Source of the DNA: Tepidibacter aestuarii
GTDB lineage: Bacteria; Bacillota; Clostridia; Peptostreptococcales; Peptostreptococcaceae
Direction of reading: 5' to 3'
DNA length: 64,000 bases
NCBI RefSeq assembly: GCF_934924865.1
Contig: NZ_OW235315.1
Coordinates: forward strand, 868,001 to 932,000
Both the position numbers and the translations under genes were made by a program. Every line of letters begins with the position of its first letter. Position 1 is the first letter of the stretch. Positions 1 through 9,371 of the stretch are shown in pieces. Under the pieces are notes generated by a model, which did no database searches, had not been told where the DNA came from, and was given only the letters and a program-made list of their open reading frames with translations.

Positions 1-657
1 GGAGCGCATTTTGGGAATTTACAAAAGATAAAAGATGGGAAAAGGACGTTTGCTATAACACCCCATATACCAGGTGGTTTTGTAACTGCAGATACGATGA
101 TAAAAATAGCAGACACTGCTAAGAAATATAATGGAATACTTAAGATAACATCTGGACAGAGAATAATGATAACTAATTTAAAAGAAGAAGATTTAAGTAA
201 TATATGGAAAGACTTAGATATGGAGCCAGCGGTTAAGAATCAGTATTCAATTAAAAATGTAGAGATGTGTCCAGCTGGTTTTTGCAAAAGATCTAAGGAG
301 AACACTATAAGAATAGGTATGAAAATAAGTAAAAACTTTCACGGAAAAGCAATGCCAAATAGAACTAAAATAGGCGTTGCAGGATGCAGAAATGCATGTA
401 CTAGTGTGTATGCAAAAGATGTAGGTGTAATAGCTACTAAAGAAGGATTTATTATAACAGCAGGTGGAAGTGCTGGTTTTCATCAGAGAATGTCAGATAT
501 AATAACTGAAAATCTGAGTGAAGAAGATGCATATAGATTGGTAGAGATTATACTCGATTATTATAATGAGAATGCTTTAATGGGCGAAAAATTAGGATTT
601 TTTATAGATAGAATAGGTATTGAAAAATTTAGAAATGATGTAGTTGAAAAATTATAA
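1..657 (+). CDS. Nitrite/sulfite reductase-like 4Fe-4S (siroheme) domain protein, 5' truncated
   Basis: The frame is open from the first base of the window, so the true start lies upstream; 218 codons are visible. The visible part has the layout of a small sulfite/nitrite reductase half: a ferredoxin-like segment (ITSGQRIMITNL) followed by an Fe-S segment with CPAGFC and GCRNAC, the two cysteine pairs that normally hold a 4Fe-4S cluster coupled to siroheme. The first pair is spaced C-x4-C, one residue shorter than the usual C-x5-C. The visible length is much smaller than assimilatory sulfite reductases (over 500 residues), so this is probably one of the short stand-alone clostridial redox proteins. 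The substrate cannot be inferred. A DUF1858 redox protein follows 70 bp downstream. Confidence 0.75.
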   Translation, partial: GAHFGNLQKIKDGKRTFAITPHIPGGFVTADTMIKIADTAKKYNGILKITSGQRIMITNLKEEDLSNIWKDLDMEPAVKNQYSIKNVEMCPAGFCKRSKENTIRIGMKISKNFHGKAMPNRTKIGVAGCRNACTSVYAKDVGVIATKEGFIITAGGSAGFHQRMSDIITENLSEEDAYRLVEIILDYYNENALMGEKLGFFIDRIGIEKFRNDVVEKL

Positions 658-727
658 ATATATGGTAATATTATAGTTAGATAAAATGTAATATTATAAA
701 TAGATAAAAATGAGGAGGTAATTTATT

Positions 728-922
728 ATGAAAATAACTAAGGATATGTTAATAGCAGAGGTTTTAAGACACAACCCTAATGCAGGACCAATACTTATGG
801 GATTTGGAATGGGATGTATAGGATGCCCATCTGCTCAAATGGAGAGTTTAGAAGAAGCTGCTGCTGTTCATGGTATAAACTTAGATGAATTAATCAAAAA
901 GTTAAATGAAGGAATTGAGTAA
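728..922 (+). CDS. DUF1858 domain protein (CxxC redox-disulfide type)
   Basis: This 64-residue protein matches the DUF1858 family often found beside hybrid-cluster and other Fe-S redox proteins. It has the typical opening (an N-terminal helix, then [17 protein letters not shown]) with a C-x2-C pair near residues 31-34, and a helical tail. The start is set by GAGGAGG about 10 bases before ATG. Its position just after a siroheme/4Fe-4S reductase-like gene fits a thiol/disulfide or metal-handling partner for that enzyme, but this is inference from context. It is probably in the same transcript. Confidence 0.8.
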   Translation: MKITKDMLIAEVLRHNPNAGPILMGFGMGCIGCPSAQMESLEEAAAVHGINLDELIKKLNEGIE

Positions 923-967
923 ATATTAATTTTGACTAAAAATTGTATAAATTAATACTTAATGGAT

Positions 968-996
968 AAAATAACCTCTAAAAGGAGGTTATTTTT
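968..996 (+). promoter_or_regulatory. Terminator-like hairpin with the next gene's Shine-Dalgarno in its 3' arm
   Basis: The left arm AAAATAACCTC (968-978) pairs with GAGGTTATTTT (985-995) across a 6-nt loop. The right arm contains the only plausible ribosome binding site (AAGGAGG) for the gene starting at 997, and the U-tract ends at its ATG. It could be an intrinsic terminator for the upstream transcript, a translation-blocking stem, or both. The same layout recurs at 8496-8543 and 59878-59930. Confidence 0.6.
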
Positions 997-1620
997 ATGT
1001 TTGAGAAAAAAAGATCTTCTAAAATTCCTATTTTGCTTATAGCTATATTAACCCTTGTTGGAGGGTTCTATATGGGAAAGATGCTTGAAGAAGAAGATAG
1101 AGATACACCTGTTATCAAAAATGTACAAGCTGAAGAAGAAAAAAATACCGGAAATAGTGAAGAAGGAAAAAAGATTGAAATTGAATCCGTTGAAAAAAAT
1201 GATGAGGTATTAGTAGATAAGAATACTGTTCTTAAAATAACTACTAAATACGATAAGTGCGAGCATGTAGAAACGACAGAAAATCCTGTTCCAAAAGATG
1301 CTGTTGGATTAAGTGAGACAGAATTTAAAGAGTATATAAAGGAGCATTATTCTAAATTCAAATTGCTAAGTTTTAAGACAAAAGAAATTGAATTACTAGA
1401 GGAAATAAATAGTTATTGCGATAAGCATTATGAAATAGGTGAGGACAATGGATACATAATCATATATAAATACGATGAAAAAGGAAATAAGAATGTATTT
1501 AAAAAAACAGAATCTTCAATATCTTCGCTTCCTGCTATAGATCAAGAACAGATAAAGTCTGGTCTGATATTAAATTCTTTAGAGGAACTAAATGAAAGAC
1601 TTGAAGATTTCGGAAGCTAA
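997..1620 (+). CDS. BofC C-terminal-domain-like membrane-anchored protein
   Basis: This 207-residue protein has one N-terminal membrane segment (residues about 8-28, IPILLIAILTLVGGFYMG) followed by an acidic linker and an extracytoplasmic domain of about 130 residues. The domain resembles the BofC C-terminal domain (ITTKYDKCEH..., LSETEFKEYI, GYIIIYKYDEKG, ISSLPAIDQEQIKSGL). In Bacillus, BofC restrains the SpoIVB protease during sporulation; whether this clostridial form does so is unknown. Its place directly before ruvC is one I associate with clostridial relatives. It ends in a strong terminator, and its ribosome binding site is buried in a hairpin. Confidence 0.7.
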   Translation: MFEKKRSSKIPILLIAILTLVGGFYMGKMLEEEDRDTPVIKNVQAEEEKNTGNSEEGKKIEIESVEKNDEVLVDKNTVLKITTKYDKCEHVETTENPVPKDAVGLSETEFKEYIKEHYSKFKLLSFKTKEIELLEEINSYCDKHYEIGEDNGYIIIYKYDEKGNKNVFKKTESSISSLPAIDQEQIKSGLILNSLEELNERLEDFGS

Positions 1621-1670
1621 AATAAAACCTATGGTATTCTGTATTGAATATCATAGGTTTTATTATTTTT
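1621..1670 (+). terminator. Intrinsic terminator after the BofC-like gene
   Basis: A 19-bp stem (1621-1639 with 1646-1664, one mismatch) with a 6-nt loop is followed by a T-rich tail. It starts at the base after the TAA stop. Confidence 0.85.
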
Positions 1671-1717
1671 AAAAGTATTATATAATTATGTAGAATATAT
1701 GTTTGGGAGATGAAGAG

Positions 1718-2206
1718 ATGATTGTATTGGGAATTGATCCAGGTATTGCTATACTTGGATATGGTATTATAGAGTATAAAGGAAATAATTTTAAGGTTAT
1801 AGATTATGGGTCTATACAGACATCTTCTAAGTTAGATGTGTTTAAAAGACTTGAAAAAATATATGCAGGATTAGATTTACTTATTAAAAAATACAATGTA
1901 GATGAGATTGGAATAGAGGAACTGTTTTTTAATAAAAATGTAAAAACAGCTATAACTGTAGCGCAGGCTAGAGGGGTTGCTATGCTTGCATGTGCTCATA
2001 ACGATATAAAAACGTATGAATACACTCCTTTACAGGTAAAACAAGGAGTAGTAGGTTATGGTAGGGCACAAAAGGCTCAAGTTCAAACTATGGTTAAATC
2101 ACTTCTTAATTTGAGAGAAGTTCCAAAGCCGGATGATGTTGCAGATGCGTTGGCTGTTGCTATATGCCATTGCCATTCTAACAGACTTGAAAAAATAATA
2201 GGATAA
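1718..2206 (+). CDS. ruvC: RuvC, Holliday junction resolvase
   Basis: RuvC cuts Holliday junctions delivered by RuvAB during recombinational repair. The 162-residue product has the RNase H-like catalytic pattern: IVLGIDPG at the N-terminus (first Asp), the Glu in IGIEELFF, and DDVADALAVAICH near the C-terminus with the last acidic residues. An in-frame TTG at 1703 is possible, but GGGAG lies between it and the ATG at 1718, so 1718 is preferred. It is followed by ruvA after 14 bases and ruvB after 15 more, a full ruvCAB operon. No clear LexA (SOS) box was seen upstream. Confidence 0.95.
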   Translation: MIVLGIDPGIAILGYGIIEYKGNNFKVIDYGSIQTSSKLDVFKRLEKIYAGLDLLIKKYNVDEIGIEELFFNKNVKTAITVAQARGVAMLACAHNDIKTYEYTPLQVKQGVVGYGRAQKAQVQTMVKSLLNLREVPKPDDVADALAVAICHCHSNRLEKIIG

Positions 2207-2220
2207 ATAGGGAGGAAATT

Positions 2221-2814
2221 ATGTATCAATATATAAAGGGTATAGTAGAAGAGATTAATATTGATTTTATAGTTGTTGAGTGTAATGGGATAGGTTATAG
2301 AATAAATACATCTCAAAATACTATATGCCAAGTCAAGAAAAATGAGGAAGTAAAGATATATACAAAGCTTATAGTTAGAGAAGATGATATGAGTATATGT
2401 GGCTTTAAAACTCAAGAAGAGCTTAAAATGTTTGAACTTTTAAATTCAGTTTCAAAAATAGGCCCTAAGGTTGCACTTGGGATATTGTCATTTGCAGAGC
2501 CTAAAAGATTAGGTGCATTCATATTGAGTGAAGATATAGGGGCTTTATCTAAGGCGCCTGGTGTCGGGAAGAAAACTGCTGAGAGAATGATACTTGAGCT
2601 TAAGGATAAGATAGACAAGCATAATGTTGAATTTGAGCAAACATTACTTACTGCATCTAATAAAAATATACTTGAAAAAGATGAAGCTGTACAAGCTTTA
2701 GTAGCACTAGGATATTCTCTAGCTGAGGCAAAAGAGGCTACTAATAAGTTGAAGAAAGAATGCGGTGATACTGAAGAACTTATAAAGAAGTGTCTTATGT
2801 ATTTGATGAAGTAA
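2221..2814 (+). CDS. ruvA: RuvA, Holliday junction branch-migration complex DNA-binding subunit
   Basis: RuvA tetramers hold the four-way junction open and load the RuvB motor. The 197-residue length is normal. The N-terminal OB-fold domain begins MYQYIKGIVEEI; two helix-hairpin-helix motifs follow (VSKIGPKVALGIL and APGVGKKTAERMILELK); a flexible linker and the C-terminal RuvB-binding helical domain (DEAVQALVALGYSLAEA) complete it. The start has a GGGAGG ribosome binding site. It sits between ruvC and ruvB with tight spacing, so the three are translated from one message. Confidence 0.96.
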   Translation: MYQYIKGIVEEINIDFIVVECNGIGYRINTSQNTICQVKKNEEVKIYTKLIVREDDMSICGFKTQEELKMFELLNSVSKIGPKVALGILSFAEPKRLGAFILSEDIGALSKAPGVGKKTAERMILELKDKIDKHNVEFEQTLLTASNKNILEKDEAVQALVALGYSLAEAKEATNKLKKECGDTEELIKKCLMYLMK

Positions 2815-2829
2815 AGAAGGAGGATTTGA

Positions 2830-3837
2830 ATGTTTACTGAAGAGGATAGAATTATAACTTCTGGTATGAAAAATGAGGATGTTGATATAGAGAGCAGCTT
2901 AAGACCTAAAAATCTTGGTGGTTACTTGGGTCAAGAGAAGGCTAAAGAAAAGCTTAAAATATTTATAGAGGCAGCAAAAAATAGGGGAGAGCAGTTGGAT
3001 CATGTTTTATTATATGGGCCACCGGGACTTGGTAAAACCACTCTTTCTACTATAATATCTAATGAGATGGGTGTTAATATAAGGATAACATCCGGGCCGG
3101 CTATTGAAAGAGCTGGTGATTTGGCTGCTATACTTACTAATTTGAACGAGAATGATGTTTTGTTTATAGATGAGATACATAGGATAAATAGGAATGTTGA
3201 GGAAGTTTTGTATCCTGCCATGGAAGACTTTTGTCTGGATATAATAATTGGAAAGGGACCGTCTGCAAGATCTATAAGGTTAGATCTTCCGAAGTTTACA
3301 TTGATAGGGGCAACTACAAGAGCGGGTATGCTTACATCTCCTTTAAGAGATAGATTTGGAGTTATATGTAAACTTGATTTATATAATGTAGATGAGTTAT
3401 CTAGTATAGTTAAAAGATCATCTGGAATACTTGGTTGTGATATAGATGAAAGAGCTGCTATTGAAATAGGTAAAAGATCAAGGGGAACACCTAGAATTGC
3501 AAATAGATTATTAAAGAGGGTTAGAGACTATGCTCAAGTCAAAGGAAATGGTATGATAAATGAGGAAATAGCAAATCTTGCCCTTGAAATGCTAGAGATC
3601 GATTCTTTAGGTCTTGATTATGTAGATAAAAAGCTTATGATGAATATAATAGAAAAGTTCTCTGGAGGGCCAGTAGGGCTTGATACGCTTGCGGCATCAA
3701 TAGGTGAGGATAGAAATACTATAGAAGATGTTTATGAGCCTTATTTAATACAATTAGGGTTTATAGATAGAAAGCCTAGAGGTAGAGTTGCTACTGTGAA
3801 TGCTTATAAGCATTTTAATATTCTATATGAGAAGTAA
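2830..3837 (+). CDS. ruvB: RuvB, Holliday junction branch-migration helicase
   Basis: This hexameric AAA+ motor pulls DNA through RuvA-bound junctions. The 335-residue protein shows a Walker A (GPPGLGKTT), Walker B (DEIHR), sensor 1 (GATTRAG), an arginine-finger region (PLRDRFG) and the C-terminal winged helix ([12 protein letters not shown]). The start is supported by AAGGAGG just upstream. It is the last of the ruvCAB group; the SpoIID-type gene follows 34 bases later with its own ribosome binding site. Confidence 0.97.
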   Translation: MFTEEDRIITSGMKNEDVDIESSLRPKNLGGYLGQEKAKEKLKIFIEAAKNRGEQLDHVLLYGPPGLGKTTLSTIISNEMGVNIRITSGPAIERAGDLAAILTNLNENDVLFIDEIHRINRNVEEVLYPAMEDFCLDIIIGKGPSARSIRLDLPKFTLIGATTRAGMLTSPLRDRFGVICKLDLYNVDELSSIVKRSSGILGCDIDERAAIEIGKRSRGTPRIANRLLKRVRDYAQVKGNGMINEEIANLALEMLEIDSLGLDYVDKKLMMNIIEKFSGGPVGLDTLAASIGEDRNTIEDVYEPYLIQLGFIDRKPRGRVATVNAYKHFNILYEK

Positions 3838-3871
3838 TTTGAAAAATATAATATATTTATGGGGGACTATA

Positions 3872-5443
3872 ATGTGGAAATGTAGGTCTAAATTTGTTAA
3901 TATAGTTATTGTGTGTTTTTTATTTAATTTATTTGCGATTAATTCTTTTGCTAGTATTAGTGTACCAGATTATTTAAAAATAGGACTTGAATATGGTAGT
4001 TCTGCATTACCAAAGGTTGATTTGAGTTCTAATAGTGGGTTTGAAATTGCTATTTTAAAAGAAGATAATATAGAAAAACTTATTGAAATTGATGAATCTA
4101 GGCTAACAGCAAAAAACGAAGAGTCTATATATTATATAGAAATAGAACAAGACTATGATGATATACAAGAGGCTTTAAGTGTGGGGCAGAGTTTAGAAGA
4201 TAAAGATATAGATTCTTTCATATTCTACGATGGTAACTTTAAAGTATACATGGGTAGTTATTTAGATCAAGATCAGGCTCAAAATTATAAAGATGAAATA
4301 TCAGATGAATTATCGGATTTCAGTTTTGAGGTAATAAGTTCTGATTATAATTTTGTTAAAATTATGAATGATGATGATACTGTTTTTATGTATGATTCTA
4401 ATGATGAAATATGTATCTATCCTAGAGAAGATATTATAGGAATTAATGGGAAGGAATATAGAGGGAGTGCTTTATTCAAGAGAAGTGATAATAACAATAT
4501 GACTGTTATAAATAGAGTAGGCCTTAATGAATATTTGTATGGTGTAGTACCTAGAGAAATGTCTGGAAGCTGGCCTATAGAAGCACTTAAGGCTCAAGCT
4601 ATAGCCGCTAGGAATTATGCTATAATGAATATGGGAAAATATAAAAAGTATGGTTTTGATTTGACGGACGATACATTTTCACAGGTATACGGTGGGTATG
4701 GATCGGAACATTCAAATAGTAATAGAGCAGTAGACGAAACGCGAGGTCAGATTATGGTATGTGATGGACGTATCGTAAGTGCTCTTTATCATTCAAATAG
4801 TGGTGGTAAAACAGAAGATTCTGAAAATGTATGGTCTAATAAGGTTTCTTATTTGAGAGGTGTTGAGGATAGTTATTCATTAGGATATCCTAATGATAAT
4901 TGGTCTATTGTTATGACTAAGGAAGATATTAAAAGCAAGTTATCAAGGGATAATGTAGATATAGGCTCAATTACTGATGTTAAGATAGAGGAATTATCTG
5001 AAAATGATAGGGTTATAAAAATTAAGTTTATAGGAACAAATGGTGAAAAAGAGTATACTAAAAATTCGACAAGAACTATTCTTGGGCTCAAAAGCAATTA
5101 TTATGATATAGCAAAGGCTCAAGGAGCTGGTGGAACAGAGATATTTTATATTTATTCAACCGATGGAAATAAAGAGAAGAACAGCTTAAATAATATGTAT
5201 GCTATTACAAGTGATGGAGTCCAAGGTATAAGTAATAATACTAATATTTATTTAATGGGAAATAATGATACTATACAATTAAATTTAGATAATGCTATAT
5301 CGGATAAATATACGATTAATGGACATGGGTGGGGCCATGGCCTAGGAATGAGTCAATGGGGAGCCAAAAATATGGCAGAACAAGGATTTTCATATGAAGA
5401 CATATTAAAGCACTATTATACAGGAATAGAAATACAAAGATAG
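3872..5443 (+). CDS. SpoIID/LytB-domain protein (peptidoglycan amidase-enhancer family)
   Basis: SpoIID is a lytic transglycosylase that works with SpoIIP to thin septal peptidoglycan during engulfment; LytB relatives enhance cell-wall amidases. The 523-residue product has a signal-like hydrophobic segment at the N-terminus (residues about 8-28), an extracellular region of about 200 residues of unclear type, then the SpoIID signature: [32 protein letters not shown], and C-terminal [19 protein letters not shown]. It is longer than classical SpoIID (about 340 residues), so it could be a vegetative paralogue. I chose ATG 3872 because GGGGGAC precedes it; an upstream in-frame ATG overlaps ruvB and lacks a site. 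Confidence 0.85.
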   Translation: MWKCRSKFVNIVIVCFLFNLFAINSFASISVPDYLKIGLEYGSSALPKVDLSSNSGFEIAILKEDNIEKLIEIDESRLTAKNEESIYYIEIEQDYDDIQEALSVGQSLEDKDIDSFIFYDGNFKVYMGSYLDQDQAQNYKDEISDELSDFSFEVISSDYNFVKIMNDDDTVFMYDSNDEICIYPREDIIGINGKEYRGSALFKRSDNNNMTVINRVGLNEYLYGVVPREMSGSWPIEALKAQAIAARNYAIMNMGKYKKYGFDLTDDTFSQVYGGYGSEHSNSNRAVDETRGQIMVCDGRIVSALYHSNSGGKTEDSENVWSNKVSYLRGVEDSYSLGYPNDNWSIVMTKEDIKSKLSRDNVDIGSITDVKIEELSENDRVIKIKFIGTNGEKEYTKNSTRTILGLKSNYYDIAKAQGAGGTEIFYIYSTDGNKEKNSLNNMYAITSDGVQGISNNTNIYLMGNNDTIQLNLDNAISDKYTINGHGWGHGLGMSQWGAKNMAEQGFSYEDILKHYYTGIEIQR

Positions 5444-5457
5444 AAAGGACGTTTAAT

Positions 5458-6480
5458 TTGAAAACTAGCGATTTTAAATTTGATTTACCAGAAGAGTTAA
5501 TAGCTCAGGTTCCTCTTCAGAAAAGAGATGAATCAAGACTTATGCTATTAAATAAAGAAACAGGAGAAATAGAGCATAAGATTTTTAAGAATATAATAGA
5601 TTATTTAAATGAGGGAGACTGCTTGGTACTAAATAATACAAGAGTTCTTCCTGCAAGGCTTATAGGAGAAAAACTAGAAACTAAGGGTAAAATTGAATTT
5701 TTACTTTTAAAGAGAATAGAATTAGATACATGGCAGGTTCTTGTAAAGCCAGGAAAAAGAGCAAAAATAGGTGCTAAATTTTCTTTTGGAGATAAGCTTA
5801 TAGCTACAGTTGTAGATATGGCCGAAGAGGGATCTAGGATAGTTAAATTTGAATATGATGGAGTATTTGAAGAAATCTTAGATGAGCTTGGAAACATGCC
5901 TCTTCCACCTTATATAACAGAAAAACTAGAAGATAGAGAAAGATATCAAACTGTCTATTCAAAACATAATGGATCAGCAGCTGCACCTACAGCAGGACTT
6001 CATTTTACAGATGAACTACTACAAAAGATAAAAGATAAAGGTGTAGAAATAGCATTTGTAACTTTACACGTAGGTCTTGGAACGTTCAGACCTGTAAAGG
6101 TTGATAATGTTCTAGATCATAAAATGCACAGCGAATTTTATATGATAGATAAAGAACAAGCTAATAAAATAAACAAATGTAAGCAAAATGGAGGAAGAAT
6201 AATACCTGTTGGAACTACTAGCTGTAGAACTCTTGAATCAATTGCAAGTGAAGATGGATTATTAAAAGAGCAAAGTGGATGGACAGAAATATTCATATAC
6301 CCTGGATATGAATTTAAAATAGTAGATGCTCTTATAACTAATTTTCATCTTCCTGAATCAACTCTTATAATGCTTGTTGCTGCTTTAACAGGAAAAGAAA
6401 ATATATTAAATGCATACAAAGTAGCTGTAGATGAAAAATACAGATTCTTTAGCTTTGGAGATGCGATGTTTGTAAAATAA
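5458..6480 (+). CDS. queA: QueA, S-adenosylmethionine:tRNA ribosyltransferase-isomerase
   Basis: QueA transfers and rearranges the ribosyl part of SAM onto preQ1-tRNA to form epoxyqueuosine. The 340-residue product is full length, with family hallmarks [20 protein letters not shown] near the start, [21 protein letters not shown] and [10 protein letters not shown]. The start is TTG at 5458, 14 bases after the spoIID stop, with GAAAGGA upstream. It is followed by a small membrane protein and then tgt, so two queuosine-pathway enzymes are clustered. Confidence 0.96.
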   Translation: MKTSDFKFDLPEELIAQVPLQKRDESRLMLLNKETGEIEHKIFKNIIDYLNEGDCLVLNNTRVLPARLIGEKLETKGKIEFLLLKRIELDTWQVLVKPGKRAKIGAKFSFGDKLIATVVDMAEEGSRIVKFEYDGVFEEILDELGNMPLPPYITEKLEDRERYQTVYSKHNGSAAAPTAGLHFTDELLQKIKDKGVEIAFVTLHVGLGTFRPVKVDNVLDHKMHSEFYMIDKEQANKINKCKQNGGRIIPVGTTSCRTLESIASEDGLLKEQSGWTEIFIYPGYEFKIVDALITNFHLPESTLIMLVAALTGKENILNAYKVAVDEKYRFFSFGDAMFVK

Positions 6481-6497
6481 TAATTTGAGGTGATACA

Positions 6498-6914
6498 ATG
6501 GATAAAAAGTCAGTAAAGAAGATAATCTTAAAAGTTAGTCATGTTTTTGAGATTGTATTAGCCTTAATAATATTATTTAAGGTATTGTTGGGTGCAGTGG
6601 ATTTATCTAGAGTTATATGGGCTTCTTATGTAAGTAATGTACTAAATCCTGCTGCTTACTATGAGGTTGAAGCGATACTTGGATATGCTCTTTTATTGGT
6701 TATAGGAGTAGAACTTGTTATAATGCTTGCCCTACACACTCCAGAAAGTGTAATAGATGTTTTGCTATATGCTATAGCTAGAAAACTTTTGTTGATACCA
6801 AAAGATAAAGGTATGATAGAAGTTTTCATGGGGATATGTACTATAGCTGGATTATTTGCTATTAAAAAATACTTATTTACGGATAAGGATATGAATGAAC
6901 AAAATAACAGTTAA
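6498..6914 (+). CDS. Small multi-pass membrane protein (PsiE-like topology)
   Basis: This 138-residue protein has about four hydrophobic segments (near residues 13-33, 50-75, 83-98 and 112-128). The C-terminal half (an acidic residue inside a membrane helix, then LHTPESVIDVLLYAIARKLLL) recalls the PsiE phosphate-starvation family, but the match is by eye and weak. It has its own ribosome binding site (GAGGTG) and lies 17 bases after queA and just before tgt. Function unknown. Confidence 0.7.
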   Translation: MDKKSVKKIILKVSHVFEIVLALIILFKVLLGAVDLSRVIWASYVSNVLNPAAYYEVEAILGYALLLVIGVELVIMLALHTPESVIDVLLYAIARKLLLIPKDKGMIEVFMGICTIAGLFAIKKYLFTDKDMNEQNNS

Positions 6915-6918
6915 ATTT

Positions 6919-6988
6919 TAAATTGCATATATATAGTTAATCTATATAGGGTGTAAGGTGGGAAAACAAATTAAGGATATGCAATTTA
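6919..6988 (+). promoter_or_regulatory. Inverted repeat in the tgt leader
   Basis: Twelve-base arms (6919-6930 and 6977-6988) enclose a 46-nt segment that itself has a short TATATAG/CTATATA stem and a G-rich stretch (GGGTGTAAGGTGGG). The element lies between the small membrane gene and tgt. It does not match the preQ1-I or preQ1-II riboswitch cores that I know. A structured leader or a terminator without a U-tract are both possible. Confidence 0.35.
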
Positions 6989-6995
6989 TATTTAA

Positions 6996-8159
<1,164 letters not shown>

Positions 8160-8221
8160 AAAAGGAATTCAAATAGCTTATATCGAATTTAAATATATAT
8201 ACAAAAAAAGGAGGAGTTAAG

Positions 8222-8488
8222 GTGCCAGCAAATTTAATAAACATAGTAATGCCTATTTCTTTTATAGTAATTTTTTATTTCTTACTTATAAGACCTCAGC
8301 AAAAAAAAGATAAGCAATTAAAAGAAATGAGGGGAAGTCTTAAAGTTGGAGACGAAGTCGTTACAATAGGAGGACTTGTTGGAAAGGTATTTAGTGTATC
8401 AGAAGAAATGGTTACAGTTGAAGTTGGAGGAGACAGAACTAAACTTCACGTTGAAAAATGGGCTATAGGAAAAGTTAAAAATAAGTAA
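8222..8488 (+). CDS. yajC: YajC, Sec translocon accessory subunit
   Basis: YajC joins SecDF at the SecYEG translocon. The 88-residue product has one N-terminal membrane helix (MPISFIVIFYFLLIRPQQKK) and the conserved small domain LKVGDEVVTIGGLVGKV. The start is GTG with a strong GGAGG. Unlike many genomes, secD and secF are not next: a membrane protein, the SCIFF peptide, its maturase and a carbonic-anhydrase-like gene lie between. Confidence 0.95.
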   Translation: MPANLINIVMPISFIVIFYFLLIRPQQKKDKQLKEMRGSLKVGDEVVTIGGLVGKVFSVSEEMVTVEVGGDRTKLHVEKWAIGKVKNK

Positions 8489-8495
8489 TTTAAAG

Positions 8496-8543
8496 ACCTT
8501 CTTGCGAATATAATTTTATAAAAAGCAAGGAGGTGTTTTTTTT
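8496..8543 (+). promoter_or_regulatory. Hairpin with the TIGR04086 gene's Shine-Dalgarno in its 3' arm
   Basis: ACCTTCTTGC (8496-8505) pairs with GCAAGGAGGT (8525-8534), nine Watson-Crick pairs and one G-U, across a 19-nt loop, followed by eight T's. AAGGAGG in the right arm is the ribosome binding site of the next gene, whose TTG start (8542) lies at the end of the T-run. It may be a terminator of the yajC message, a translational switch, or both. Confidence 0.55.
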
Positions 8544-8910
8544 GAAGAAAGCTACATATTTTTTAAAAGCTTTAGGTTACTCATATTTAGTAACCATTAT
8601 ACTTGTTCTTATTTATAACTTGGTTTTAACCTATACTTCCGTGTCGGCTTCTACAATACCGCTTATGACATCTATTATAGTAACTTTAAGTATTGCATGT
8701 GCAGGTTTTTATATTGGATATAAGAACGGATACAATGGATTTTTATACGGTATATTAGCTGGGGCATTATATGTATTACTCATGATAATTATGTATTTCT
8801 TAGCCAAGGAAAACTTTAAATTTGAAATGAATATGTTATATAAAATGCTTCTTAATATATTATCTGGAGGAATAGGTGGAATTATAGGCGTAAATATGAA
8901 AAAAGATTGA
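8542..8910 (+). CDS. TIGR04086-family membrane protein
   Basis: This 122-residue protein has four predicted membrane helices (residues about 10-32, 40-60, 66-88 and 98-118) and the glycine-rich end GGIGGIIGVNMKKD typical of TIGR04086, a family that accompanies the SCIFF peptide genes in Clostridia. A GTG at 8533 overlaps the ribosome binding site, so TTG 8542 is the better start. The scfA gene begins 58 bases downstream. Its function is unknown; roles in SCIFF export or anchoring have been guessed only from neighbourhood. Confidence 0.85.
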   Translation: MKKATYFLKALGYSYLVTIILVLIYNLVLTYTSVSASTIPLMTSIIVTLSIACAGFYIGYKNGYNGFLYGILAGALYVLLMIIMYFLAKENFKFEMNMLYKMLLNILSGGIGGIIGVNMKKD

Positions 8911-8934
8911 TTTATGGCAGAATTATGATATAAT
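8907..8934 (+). promoter_or_regulatory. Candidate sigma-A promoter for scfA
   Basis: TTGATT (8907-8912), a 16-base spacer and TATAAT (8929-8934) lie over the stop codon of the preceding membrane gene and 35 bases before the scfA start. This would allow scfA to be expressed on its own. Confidence 0.5.
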
Positions 8935-8968
8935 CAATAAGGAATCTTTTTAATAGGAGGGAATACTT

Positions 8969-9106
8969 ATGAAGCACGTAAAAACACTATCAAAAGCAAC
9001 TTTAAAGAAAAGTGCTGAAAAAGGTGGATGTGGAGAATGTCAAACTTCATGCCAATCAGCTTGTAAAACTTCTTGTACAGTAGCGAATCAAGAATGTGAA
9101 AGATAA
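8969..9106 (+). CDS. scfA: ScfA, six-cysteine (SCIFF) ribosomal peptide precursor
   Basis: A 45-residue ORF with a strong ribosome binding site (AGGAGG). It starts MKHVKTLSKATLKKSAEK and carries six cysteines at 21, 24, 28, 32, 36 and 43, the 'six cysteines in forty-five' pattern nearly universal in Clostridia. In characterised relatives (CteA/CteB, Thermincola) the partner radical SAM enzyme links a cysteine sulfur to a threonine alpha-carbon; here a Thr lies directly after Cys36 and others after Gln25 and Lys33. The mature peptide's role is not known. The maturase follows 266 bases downstream, separated by a terminator and a repeat element, so precursor and enzyme are probably made in different amounts. 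Confidence 0.93.
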   Translation: MKHVKTLSKATLKKSAEKGGCGECQTSCQSACKTSCTVANQECER

Positions 9107-9119
9107 TTATACATATTTT

Positions 9120-9155
9120 AGCAGCATAACTTCTTTTGAAGGTATGCTGCTTTTT
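9120..9155 (+). terminator. Intrinsic terminator after scfA
   Basis: A 14-bp stem with one mismatch (9120-9133 with 9138-9151), a TTTT loop and a T-tract. It separates scfA from scfB and could leave a short stable scfA message. Confidence 0.85.
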
Positions 9156-9166
9156 CCTTTTTAGTC

Positions 9167-9286
9167 TATAAGAAAATTATATGATTTTTTCATAGATAAT
9201 ATTGATTAAACAGATGAATTAACAACTATTTTGAGCAAGACTTATTACGAATATAAGTCAATGGTAGCATTAGACGAATTTTTTAA
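9167..9286 (+). repeat. Dispersed structured intergenic repeat, copy A
   Basis: About 120 bases between scfA and scfB that resemble 24110-24246. Shared blocks are TATAAG-AAATT, ATAG-TAATATTGA, CAACTATTTT-AGCAA, GTAGCAT and CGAATTTTT. The middle has a perfect GACTTAT/ATAAGTC hairpin with a 5-nt loop (9238-9256). There is no open reading frame in it. Confidence 0.6.
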
Positions 9287-9371
9287 TAATCAGTGTTTTG
9301 GATGATGTTGATTAATTATTAAAAGTTTGGTAATATGAAAGATAGGCATTTTACTTAGGAGGTTCATATAG

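Noticed and set aside
5444..5457. A preQ1 riboswitch before queA
   Set aside because: Only 14 bases separate queA from the preceding gene, and no preQ1-type core is present.
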